From the NCBI RefSeq assembly GCF_017487405.1, contig NZ_CP062222.1, positions 2,651,001 through 2,715,000 on the forward strand: DNA of 64,000 nt. The letters are read 5' to 3'. The notes beneath the pieces were generated by a model. It did not search any database. It was not told the origin of the DNA and worked only from the letters and a program-made list of their open reading frames with translations. A program made the translations under genes and the position numbers. Below, one piece after another: positions 43,224 through 50,561 of this stretch; the first letter of the stretch is position 1, and each line of letters begins with the position of its first letter. Source of the DNA: Brevundimonas goettingensis (GTDB taxonomy: Bacteria > Pseudomonadota > Alphaproteobacteria > Caulobacterales > Caulobacteraceae).

Positions 43224-44446
43224 GGCCGGTCGCCCTCGACCGCCGCCCAAACCGGCATGACGAAGCGGAACCTCGTCCGTTCCGCCGTCGATTCCGCATC
43301 GAGCGATCCCGCATGGCCCCTGGCGATCTGCGAGGCGATGTAGAGCCCCAGACCCAGGCCGGCCTGCGGCTCATCCTTCTTCGGCCGATGGAACGGCTTG
43401 AACAGATGCGGCAGGGCGTGTTCGGGGATCGGGTCGCCGGCATTGGTTACCGACAGTTCGAAGAACTCGCCCTCGCACAGGGCATGGACCTGCACTTCGC
43501 CATCGGCGGCGCCGTGCGTGAGGGCGTTGGCCAGCAGGTTGGAGAGCAGCTGGCCCACCCGGTCGGGGTCACAGGCGACCGGCCGGTCGACCCGGATATC
43601 GGTCACGATGGCCCGGTCAGGCCAGGCGGCGCGCAATTCCTGCACTACCTGTTCGATGACCTCATGCACCCGCCCCTCGGCCTGGCGCGCCAGCGGCACG
43701 CCGCCGCCCAGCCGCCCGCGCGCGAAGTCAAGCACGTCGGAGATCAGCCGCTCCATCCGCAGGGCGCTGGCGTCCATCTGGCTGACGACCAGTTTCGCCC
43801 GATCGTTCAGAGGCGTGGCCTTCAGCAGGGTCGTCCCGGCCTGGATCGCCGCCAGCGGATTGCGCAGGTCATGACCGAGGACGGCGATGAACTGGTCGCG
43901 CAGCACCGCAGCTTCGCCCGCGTCGATCAGGGCCGCCTCGGACGCAGCGACCCGCTCGGCCGCGTCGAGATGGAAGGCAATCAGCTCCGCGAACAGTTTG
44001 AACGTCTCGGTGACCGCCGGGATCGAGACAGTGTGCGGGTTCGGATCGATGGCGCACAAAGTGCCGAACATCTCGCCGTTGGCCCGGACGATCGGATAGG
44101 AGATGTAGCTCCTCAGCCCATAGGTCGCCGGGGTGTGATGGTCCCGGTACAGCGGGTCGAGCGCGGCGTCATCGAAGACGATAGGAGTCCGGCTGTCGCG
44201 GATTTCGTCGCACAGCGTGGTCTTCAGCGGCAGTTCTCCGCCGACCGGCAGGCCGAACCCGATTTCGTCACGCACCGCACAGGCTGTCCAGGTCGTATCC
44301 GTGACCCGCGCCACCGCCGCGAACCCCATGCCCGTCAGGCTGCAGACGACGTTCAGGATATTTCCGATGGCGTCGATGCCCGCCACCGCCGCGAGATCGC
44401 GGTCGATGCCGGAAGCCGTCTCAGCGGTCGGATCGGAAAAAGTCAT
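43220..44446 (-). CDS. GAF-domain sensor histidine kinase
   Basis: 408 residues, cytoplasmic. GAF domain at about 18-160 (MGFAAVARVTDTTWTACAVRDEIGF; YISYPIVRANGEMFGTLCAIDP), a HisKA domain with LGHDLRNPLAAIQAGTTLL, then HATPase_c with NLLANALTHGA, and GLGLGLYIASQIARGHAG. No receiver or output domain adjacent, so the partner is unknown. GAF kinases of this architecture resemble light or redox sensors. Start at ATG 44446; the frame continues upstream into 44521 without signal. Confidence 0.92.
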   Translation of the reverse strand: MTFSDPTAETASGIDRDLAAVAGIDAIGNILNVVCSLTGMGFAAVARVTDTTWTACAVRDEIGFGLPVGGELPLKTTLCDEIRDSRTPIVFDDAALDPLYRDHHTPATYGLRSYISYPIVRANGEMFGTLCAIDPNPHTVSIPAVTETFKLFAELIAFHLDAAERVAASEAALIDAGEAAVLRDQFIAVLGHDLRNPLAAIQAGTTLLKATPLNDRAKLVVSQMDASALRMERLISDVLDFARGRLGGGVPLARQAEGRVHEVIEQVVQELRAAWPDRAIVTDIRVDRPVACDPDRVGQLLSNLLANALTHGAADGEVQVHALCEGEFFELSVTNAGDPIPEHALPHLFKPFHRPKKDEPQAGLGLGLYIASQIARGHAGSLDAESTAERTRFRFVMPVWAAVEGDRP

Positions 44447-44475
44447 GCCATCTGTGTAGCTTAAGCGGCGGTCGG

Positions 44476-45015
44476 TTAAAACGGCTGTTTGCGTAAAGCC
44501 CGCTCGTGGTCGAGCAGCCACTTCTTGCGCTCCAGCCCGCCGGCATAGCCGGTGAGGGTCCCGTTCGCCCCGATCACCCGGTGGCAGGGCACGATGACGG
44601 CGACCGGGTTCTGTCCATTCGCCAACCCGGCCGCCCGGACCGCATTCGGCTTGCCGATCGCCCTCGCCAGCTGGCCGTAGGTGCGGGTCTCGCCGGCCGG
44701 AATGTCGCGCAGCACCGCCCAGACCGAGCGCTGGAAATCGGTGCCCGCCGTCTTCACCGTCAGCCCGTCCAGAGCCTTGTGGTTTCCAGCGAAATAGGCC
44801 GCGACCGCATCGCGCACTCCGTCCGGCGCACGACCGTCCGTCAACGGAGCATCGCCGTAGTGCCGCCGCAGCAGCCGGTGCATCCGGTCCTCATAGCCGG
44901 CGAAATCCAGCGCCCTTACGCTGCCCTGGGGATCGACGATCAGCAGGACCGTCCCGACGGGGGTATCGATCCGGTCCAGCGTCAGCGCCAGGGGTTCAGG
45001 CCGCTTGCCTGCCAT
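44476..45015 (-). CDS. ogt: Methylated-DNA--protein-cysteine methyltransferase (Ogt)
   Basis: 179 residues. Transfers alkyl groups from O6-alkylguanine to its own cysteine. The acceptor is in VIVPCHRVIGANGTLTGYAGGLERKKWLL with an intact PCHR motif; FQRSVWAVLRDIPAGETRTYGQLARAIG is the helix-turn-helix that flips the base. Start at ATG 45015 overlaps the end of the Ada-like gene upstream by 20 bases, so the two are cotranscribed. A second MGMT gene lies at 54863. Confidence 0.94.
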   Translation of the reverse strand: MAGKRPEPLALTLDRIDTPVGTVLLIVDPQGSVRALDFAGYEDRMHRLLRRHYGDAPLTDGRAPDGVRDAVAAYFAGNHKALDGLTVKTAGTDFQRSVWAVLRDIPAGETRTYGQLARAIGKPNAVRAAGLANGQNPVAVIVPCHRVIGANGTLTGYAGGLERKKWLLDHERALRKQPF

Positions 45016-46123
45016 CGTCTCTCTCCATGATATCGGCCGCCCCGATCCCCGCCGTTTGCAAGTGGAGCGCGCCATAGGCACGCCAGGGCCGCCATTGGTC
45101 CGCCCGGCCGATCAGCCGCGCGTCGAAATTTCCAAAAAAGTCGGGCGGAAGCCGGTCGTTGGGCGGCTCCGCACCCGCATCCACCCAGTCGCCCGGCAGC
45201 CTCAGCCCCGGTCGCGCCGCGACCAGCGGCTGCAACGCCGTATCCGCCGACAGGTCCCGGGCGATCGCCTCCGGATCGGCCGACAGGTCGAAGACCCGCC
45301 GCACCCGGGCCAGAATACCCGGCAAGGCCCTCAGGTCCGAGGCCTCGACCCGCACCTCGACCCGGCCCGGCTTTTCAGGGGTCACCGACACCCGCCCTTC
45401 GGCGCCGTCGAGGTCGGGATCAAGCAGCCGCGACCAGATCCGATCCTCCACCGTATCGCCGCGCGCCTGCAGCGCCGCCAGCATCGCGTCCCAGTCATAG
45501 GGCGGGCGCCAGGACAGGGTCAGCCGGACCCCGCCCTCTCCCGGCCGCTCCTTCCGTCGCCTCAGGGCCGAGGGCGGGCGCCCGTACAGGGACTGAAAGG
45601 TCTCGTTGAAGCGCCGCACGCTGCCGAAGCCGGACGCAAGCGCTACCTCGGCCATGGTCAGGTCGGTCTCGTGGATCAGGGCCTTGGCCAGCAGCACTCG
45701 CCGGGTCTGGGCCACGCTGACCGGGGCCGCGCCCAGATGCTGGCGGAACAGCCGCCGCAGTTGCCGCTCGCCGACGCCCAGCCGTCCGGCGAGCGTATCG
45801 ACATCGCCCTCATCCAGGGCCCCCGCCTCGATCAGGGTCAGCGCGCGGCTGACGGTGTTCGAGGTCCCGCGCCAGGCCCCCATGTCGGGCGCCGTCTCCG
45901 GGCGACAACGCAGGCAGGCGCGAAAGCCCGCCTCCTCGGCCGCCGCCGCTGTGGGGTAGAAGATCATGTTCTCACGCTTCGGCGTGCGCGCCGGACAGAC
46001 CGGCCGGCAGTAGATCCCCGTCGAGGTCACTCCGCCGAAGAAGCGCCCGTCGAACCGCGCGTCCCGCGTTGCCGCGGCGCGGTAGCAGGCGTCCTGATCC
46101 AGTTCTGTGTGGCGCGTTTCCAT
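44996..46123 (-). CDS. Ada-N/AraC/AlkA-N fusion lacking the glycosylase core
   Basis: 375 residues. Order: Ada zinc domain (1-75) with the four cysteines GIYCRPVCPAR and ACLRCRPE, whose first cysteine accepts methyl from phosphotriesters; an AraC-type HTH (about 90-180, MAEVALASGFGSVRRFNETFQSLYGRPPSALR split); and the AlkA N-terminal domain (about 195-313, LTLSWRPPYDWDAMLAALQARG). At residue 314 the protein jumps to a 62-residue tail that resembles only the very end of AlkA (RADQWRPWRAYGALHL). The HhH-GPD domain, including the LPGIG hairpin and catalytic aspartate, is absent. It may be only a methylation-responsive activator of the adjoining ogt. Start ATG 46123. Confidence 0.88.
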   Translation of the reverse strand: METRHTELDQDACYRAAATRDARFDGRFFGGVTSTGIYCRPVCPARTPKRENMIFYPTAAAAEEAGFRACLRCRPETAPDMGAWRGTSNTVSRALTLIEAGALDEGDVDTLAGRLGVGERQLRRLFRQHLGAAPVSVAQTRRVLLAKALIHETDLTMAEVALASGFGSVRRFNETFQSLYGRPPSALRRRKERPGEGGVRLTLSWRPPYDWDAMLAALQARGDTVEDRIWSRLLDPDLDGAEGRVSVTPEKPGRVEVRVEASDLRALPGILARVRRVFDLSADPEAIARDLSADTALQPLVAARPGLRLPGDWVDAGAEPPNDRLPPDFFGNFDARLIGRADQWRPWRAYGALHLQTAGIGAADIMERDDGRQAA

Positions 46124-46185
46124 AATGACAACATGGGGGCGCACGGCCCCCATGTCTCGCGGTTTTCGGACATTCGAGTGGAAGC

Positions 46186-47319
46186 CTAGGCGGCGACCGC
46201 GTCCCGGCGGCGGCGGTCGTAGGGCATAAGCTGGCCGGTGATCAGCCGCCAAAGGGCGCCGGACATCTTGAACAGGGCCTGCAGCAGACCGAAGACCACA
46301 CAGGCCATCAGGATGGTCGAAACGCTCCACCAGCCCCCTTCGAAGGCCGCACGGATCCGGTCGATGAAGGCCTGGGCGTTGTCGACGTGGATCACGGGCG
46401 CGAGGGGCGAGGCCATCCACAGCCAGTAGAACAGCCAGGCCTGCGCCGCGCCGAACCCCAGATCGCCCAGAGCGGTGAACCGCACCTGAGCGGGGTTGGC
46501 CGCCCGGATCAGGTCAAAGCCGATCCGGCAGGCGGCATAGGCGACGCCGGGCCAGTAGAGCATCGCCAGGATACGGCGGAAGATGTCGGCATAGTCGACG
46601 CCGCCGACGGTCGCCACGCCCTGGGGGAACAGGTCCTCGGGCCGCACCGGCGAGACCATCAGGAAGCCGACCCACCAGAGCAGCAACACGGTCCAGGCCG
46701 CGGCGCTGCCCAGGGCCCGTGCGGCCGGCGACAGGGTCATCTGACCGCGCCGCCTGCCCTGCCGAGGCGTCTCGACGGTCCCGGCCACATGCCGCGACAC
46801 CGCATCAGCATCCATGCCCGCCAGTTCGAACAGGCCCAGATCCTTGACCCGCCAGTCGCGCAGGAAGGCCGGCTTCTCCTTCTGGCGCTCGATGATGAAG
46901 CCCGCGATCGTGGCCAGACCGATGATGGTGATCCCGCCGGTGAAGACGCTGTGGAAGGCCTGACCGATCGCCCTGCCCACCTCCTCGTCGCCGACCAGAA
47001 CGCGCACAATGGCTCCGATGGCGGTGATGCAGACCAGGGCCATCAGCCCGACCTTCACCCCGAACATCCACCAGGGATAGAGCTCGGGTCCGACGATATG
47101 CTGGGGACCGGACCCGTAGCGTGCGGCGACGCTCAGAGGATGGCCGAACTCGCGCAGCACCGCCTCCTCGTCAGCCTCGGTCAGGGGCCGGCCGAGCTCT
47201 TCCTCGCGGTCCTCCATCCGGGTCTGGAGCACGTCGCGCAGCTCGGCGACGATGTCTTCTCGCGAAGCCTTGGGCAGCTGCGCCGCCACGGCCTTCAGAT
47301 AGCGTTCCGTCAGGGTCAT
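46186..47319 (-). CDS. HAAS-domain multi-pass membrane protein
   Basis: About 377 residues. The first 65 residues (LTERYLKAVAAQLPKASREDIVAELRDVL) match the HAAS domain that accompanies PadR regulators; then about seven membrane segments (around 85-105, 125-145, 205-225, 265-285, 305-325, 340-360). GGAGG sits at an ideal distance from ATG 47319, but almost touches the upstream ATG 47325, so I take 47319. It lies 22 bases after the PadR gene; the pair is a common regulator/effector unit. Function unknown, probably a membrane stress or sensory protein. Confidence 0.8.
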   Translation of the reverse strand: MTLTERYLKAVAAQLPKASREDIVAELRDVLQTRMEDREEELGRPLTEADEEAVLREFGHPLSVAARYGSGPQHIVGPELYPWWMFGVKVGLMALVCITAIGAIVRVLVGDEEVGRAIGQAFHSVFTGGITIIGLATIAGFIIERQKEKPAFLRDWRVKDLGLFELAGMDADAVSRHVAGTVETPRQGRRRGQMTLSPAARALGSAAAWTVLLLWWVGFLMVSPVRPEDLFPQGVATVGGVDYADIFRRILAMLYWPGVAYAACRIGFDLIRAANPAQVRFTALGDLGFGAAQAWLFYWLWMASPLAPVIHVDNAQAFIDRIRAAFEGGWWSVSTILMACVVFGLLQALFKMSGALWRLITGQLMPYDRRRRDAVAA

Positions 47320-47341
47320 ATTCATCCCTCCAGCTTGAATG

Positions 47342-47671
47342 TCAGAGAATCTTGTCGAGCGAGGCGTTGATGCCGCGCCATTCGTCAGCCAGGGCCGAAA
47401 GCATGGCCTCGCCCATCGGCGACAGGCGGTAGAAGCGCTTCTTGCGCTTCTCCTCCTCACGCCATTCCGAGACCAGAAGCCCCTGGCTCTCGAGCCGGCG
47501 CAGCAGCGGATAGAGGGTCGATTCCTCCATCTCCAGCCCGTCCCCGGCCAAGGCCTGACGCAGGGTATAGCCGTAGCGCTCCTCCCGCAGCCGGGCGAGC
47601 ACGGCCAGGACCAGCGACCCACGCCGCAGCTCCAGCCTCATGCTTTCGAACAGTTCGGGATCGGGGGTCAT
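47342..47671 (-). CDS. PadR family transcriptional regulator
   Basis: 109 residues: LRRGSLVLAVLARLREERYGYTLRQALAGDGLEMEESTLYPLLRRLESQGLL is the PadR winged helix with the family signature STLYPLLRRLE, followed by EWREEEKRKKRFYRLSPMGEAML. Short-form PadR (s1 class), usually a local repressor. Start at ATG 47671; the frame continues to 47740 into the repeat-rich promoter region. It precedes the HAAS membrane protein and probably represses the pair through the inverted repeats at 47696-47728. Confidence 0.93.
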   Translation of the reverse strand: MTPDPELFESMRLELRRGSLVLAVLARLREERYGYTLRQALAGDGLEMEESTLYPLLRRLESQGLLVSEWREEEKRKKRFYRLSPMGEAMLSALADEWRGINASLDKIL

Positions 47672-47695
47672 TCGCGTCTGCCTTGGCGCCACATA

Positions 47696-47728
47696 GTGTG
47701 TGACACACAGTGTATGCGACATACTGTG
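47696..47728. promoter_or_regulatory. Likely PadR operator
   Basis: Two overlapping inverted repeats 25 bases upstream of the padR-like ATG: GTGTGT-G-ACACAC (47696-47708, perfect arms) and a 23-base element with arms CACAGT / ACTGTG (47706-47728) around TATGCGACATA-like sequence. Confidence 0.55.
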
Positions 47729-47791
47729 CGACCATGTCAAGCGAACGCTGAAACGCTGGAGGGAAATTGGATCATGCCACGGGGATGAAGG

Positions 47792-47828
47792 GGGCGTCCC
47801 GACCCCGTGGGGCGAAGGCGGGACGCCC
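47792..47828. repeat. Long hairpin with a third repeat copy downstream
   Basis: Perfect 10-base arms GGGCGTCCCG (47792-47801) and CGGGACGCCC (47819-47828), with CCCCGTGGGG forming a second stem in the loop. GGGCGTCCCG occurs again at 47958-47967. The surrounding 260 bases (47741-48000) contain no supportable gene. Confidence 0.5.
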
Positions 47829-48000
47829 GTTCCGTGGCCGCCCTACGGTCAGGCGGGACGGCCTCGGAACCCGGCGAATCGACATCTGGGAGCCATCCCG
47901 TCGGGTCCTGAAAACCTAGGGCTGCGCGGCCTCAACCGCTACCTGCGGAAAACCATAGGGCGTCCCGAATTTGAAACGGCCAAGCTTGCGCCGTCGGCGG

Positions 48001-48747
48001 TCAAGCGACTTCGATCTGCTGGAACAGCAGGGCCCGGGCGACGGCCTCGGGCAGGCTGCGCGCGCCCAGTTTCTGGCGTGCGTTCTTCAGATGCAGACCG
48101 ACCGTGACCTCGGCGAGCACGAGGTCATGAGCGATGGCGCTGACCCGCCGCCCCCTGGCCACCGCCTGCAGACAGTCGCGTTCGCGCGCGGTCAGTTTCG
48201 CCGCCCCGTAGCGCCGCCTCATCATCTCGCCCACAGCCCCGGCGTGAAACAGATGCGCCACCGACACCAGGCTCGGGCCGTGCTCCTCGAGCAACCGACG
48301 GCACTCGGCGGGGTCCATGCCCGAGCCCATGACGATCCCGGCGCCCGGCCCGAACGTCCCCGGCGCCCCGGGCAGGGGGATCAGTATGCCGCCCGCCAGC
48401 CCGGCCTCGTCGGCCTCGTTCAGGATCTGCGAGGGGCCGTAGTGGGTGGCGGTCTCGAACACCACGGGATCGTACCGCGCCGACCGGATATGGCCGACCA
48501 GCGGATCGCGCATGTCGTACATCCGCTCGGTGTAGTACTCGATCCAGTCCGACCGCATGGTCGACATGGCCGGGTCGCCGCGCGCCTCCATCCGGTCGTA
48601 GGCGGCCATGTCGAGGAAGGCGTAGTTGACCTGATCCAGCCCCATCCCGGCCAAACCCTTGATCAGCACCTTCCAGCGCAGGTCCGGGTCCCGTTCGGAC
48701 AGCAGGCCGGCGAAATGCTCACCCAGTGACAGGTCTCTGTTCGGCAT
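48001..48747 (-). CDS. LuxR-type regulator with autoinducer-binding domain
   Basis: 248 residues. The N-terminal autoinducer-binding domain (about 20-165) keeps Trp68, Tyr72, Asp81 and Pro82, aligning with TraR Trp57, Tyr61, Asp70 and Pro71, but the position of TraR Trp85 is not tryptophan. The C-terminal LuxR HTH is at about 180-245 (KLTARERDCLQAVARGRRVSAIAHDLVLAEVTVGLHLKNARQKLGA in parts). No luxI-type synthase is in the window, so it is an orphan here. Start ATG 48747. Confidence 0.88.
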   Translation of the reverse strand: MPNRDLSLGEHFAGLLSERDPDLRWKVLIKGLAGMGLDQVNYAFLDMAAYDRMEARGDPAMSTMRSDWIEYYTERMYDMRDPLVGHIRSARYDPVVFETATHYGPSQILNEADEAGLAGGILIPLPGAPGTFGPGAGIVMGSGMDPAECRRLLEEHGPSLVSVAHLFHAGAVGEMMRRRYGAAKLTARERDCLQAVARGRRVSAIAHDLVLAEVTVGLHLKNARQKLGARSLPEAVARALLFQQIEVA

Positions 48748-48837
48748 GATCCCACCCCACACAGCCCAGCATGAGGCACAGCTTTGGGTTGATCAATGTC
48801 CAACACCCAACAAAAAGGACGATTTAAATCGCCCCGA

Positions 48838-49047
48838 CTAGTCAGCCAGGTAGAACAGGGCTTCGACCGTGGTCCCCAAGGCCCGGGCAAGGCTGAGGGC
48901 GAGCAAGGTCGAGGGGATGAAGACCCCGTTTTCGACGGTATTGATGGTCTTCCTCGACACCCCGGCCCGGTCGGCCAGTTCGGCCTGGGTCAGCCCCGCC
49001 TCGGTCCGGATCGCCTTCAGTCTGGAGCCTAGACGCGGGTCACCCAC
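48838..49047 (-). CDS. XRE-family HTH regulator (69 aa)
   Basis: 69 residues, a single Cro/C1-type HTH: LGSRLKAIRTEAGLTQAELADRAGVSRKTINTVENGVFIPSTLLALSLARAL, close to the short YozG-like group that accompanies DUF2178-type membrane proteins. Starts inside the end of the preceding membrane protein gene (8-base overlap), third gene of a three-gene unit. Probably represses its own operon via the repeats at 50449-50489. Confidence 0.9.
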   Translation of the reverse strand: MGDPRLGSRLKAIRTEAGLTQAELADRAGVSRKTINTVENGVFIPSTLLALSLARALGTTVEALFYLAD

Positions 49048-49750
49048 CGTCGCCGCCTTCCGCCTGCTGGTCGAGCCAGACGAAGCGCAGGCCCGCCACC
49101 GATGCGGCCGACATCAGGACGGCGGGAAAAGCCATCGCGGCCCAGTCCCGATGCCACAGGCCGAGAATGAACAGGCCTGACATGGCCGCCATCAGGACGA
49201 TAAACCCCAGCGACAGAGCTCTCTGACGCATGTCGCGCGTAACCTCATCCTCGAGCCAGCGACGGTTGGGTCGCGCCAGACCCTCCCAACCCGCGACAGC
49301 CATCACCACCAGCCATGGCGCCAAGGCAGCCCCCGCAACGAAGCCGACGTCGCCGCCATCAGCCTGCACCTGGCCGTAGACGATCCTCGACAAGGCCGAA
49401 AGGCTGACCGCAACCATGCCCCAGCCCGTGAGAGACGTGGCGTAAACGCGATCGTTGCGGACACGCTGCAGCCGGTCCCGCCGACCGATCATGCTCTCCA
49501 GACGCCGCGCCGTCCGCCCCCGCCGCCACACCATGATCATCAGCGCCCCAAGCCCGCCGGCGGCGACCGCGGCCATAAAGCCCAGGCCCGCCTGCCCCTC
49601 GGAGATTGCGACCACATCGGCAAGCGTGAGGGTCAGACCGCCGACCAGAATGCCGGCGACCATCACCACCAGCCCGAACCGCTCCCGCCCCTGACGCCGA
49701 CGCTCGCGCCTCAGCAGGACCTCGACCTCGTCCATCGCGGCCTCACTCAT
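49040..49750 (-). CDS. Membrane protein, paralogue of the upstream gene (copy B)
   Basis: 236 residues with four hydrophobic segments (about 25-45, 53-72, 110-130 and 140-157, plus a pair near 185-222). The motif RRWLEDEVTRDMRQRALSLGFIVLMA is shared with the adjacent copy A (RRFLEDELTQSLRARAMTLAFFVLMA), and both end with AGLRF.W. The two are therefore tandem duplicates. Family name uncertain. Overlaps copy A by eight bases and the XRE gene by eight bases. Confidence 0.78.
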   Translation of the reverse strand: MSEAAMDEVEVLLRRERRRQGRERFGLVVMVAGILVGGLTLTLADVVAISEGQAGLGFMAAVAAGGLGALMIMVWRRGRTARRLESMIGRRDRLQRVRNDRVYATSLTGWGMVAVSLSALSRIVYGQVQADGGDVGFVAGAALAPWLVVMAVAGWEGLARPNRRWLEDEVTRDMRQRALSLGFIVLMAAMSGLFILGLWHRDWAAMAFPAVLMSAASVAGLRFVWLDQQAEGGDGG

Positions 49751-50429
49751 CGCGACCCGCCTCGCGGAACAGCCAGGCGAAGCGCAGCCCCGCTACAGCG
49801 CCCGCCGCCGCCAGGGCCAGGATCAGGCTCGCCACTCCGATCTCGGCGCGCCACAGGCCCAGCCCCAGCGACAGGGTAGTGCCCGCCATCAGGACGAAGA
49901 AGGCGAGCGTCATTGCCCGCGCCCTCAGCGACTGCGTCAGTTCATCCTCGAGGAAGCGCCTGTTCTTCATCGAGCCGCCGTCCCAGCCCATCACCATCAG
50001 GGCCGTGACCCAGGCATAGAGGACCGGCACGGCCAGCCTCACATAGTCGACCCAGCGATGCTGGCCCTCGACCACATGCTCCAGCGCCCCGAAGGCTTGG
50101 GCCAGGAACAGTAGCGACAGGGCCGGAAAGATGGCCAACTGCCGCGCGCGCTGCGCCTGCAGCCGGTCCCGCCGACCGGGCTCGGCCGGATCGACGCGCC
50201 AGCGTGGACCGTTCGGGCGGTAAACCCAGGCGCAAATGCCGCCCGCCGCCATGAAGGCCGCGCCCATGCCCGCGATCACCCCTGCCGCGGTCGCCGCATC
50301 GCCGGTCTTGTCGAGGCCCCAGGCGATCCCGCCTCCGAGCATCGCTGCGCCGACACCGGTCAGCACGACCAACGCCACGAACTTCGCTCGGCTGGTCCGT
50401 TCCGTCGTTTTCCTGTTGTCCGCCATCAT
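49743..50429 (-). CDS. Membrane protein, paralogue of the downstream gene (copy A)
   Basis: 228 residues, four to six hydrophobic segments (about 18-38, 47-66, 100-120, 125-145, 175-195, 198-220). Shares the central motif RRFLEDELTQSLRARAMTLAFFVLMAG with copy B. First gene of the A-B-XRE unit; ATG 50429 has AGGAG about eight bases upstream. Such operons (membrane protein with small XRE regulator) are common, but the function is not known. Confidence 0.78.
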   Translation of the reverse strand: MMADNRKTTERTSRAKFVALVVLTGVGAAMLGGGIAWGLDKTGDAATAAGVIAGMGAAFMAAGGICAWVYRPNGPRWRVDPAEPGRRDRLQAQRARQLAIFPALSLLFLAQAFGALEHVVEGQHRWVDYVRLAVPVLYAWVTALMVMGWDGGSMKNRRFLEDELTQSLRARAMTLAFFVLMAGTTLSLGLGLWRAEIGVASLILALAAAGAVAGLRFAWLFREAGRDE

Positions 50430-50448
50430 CGATACGCTCCTGCATCTG

Positions 50449-50489
50449 ATGTCACCTTCGGGTTACATAAATCACCTAGAGGTTACATA
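50449..50489. promoter_or_regulatory. Repeated element upstream of the membrane protein/XRE operon
   Basis: GGTTACATA occurs at 50461-50469 and 50481-50489, exactly 20 bases apart (two helical turns). The first copy also pairs with ATGTCACC at 50449-50456 across TTCG to form an inverted repeat. It lies 20-60 bases upstream of ATG 50429 and is a good candidate operator for the XRE protein. Confidence 0.5.
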
Positions 50490-50561
50490 CCGTCAAGAGC
50501 GCCGCTTCCCTTTCGCTGCGGCGTGGCTAGGGTGGCTCCGCTTTCGGGGATCCCATCACAC

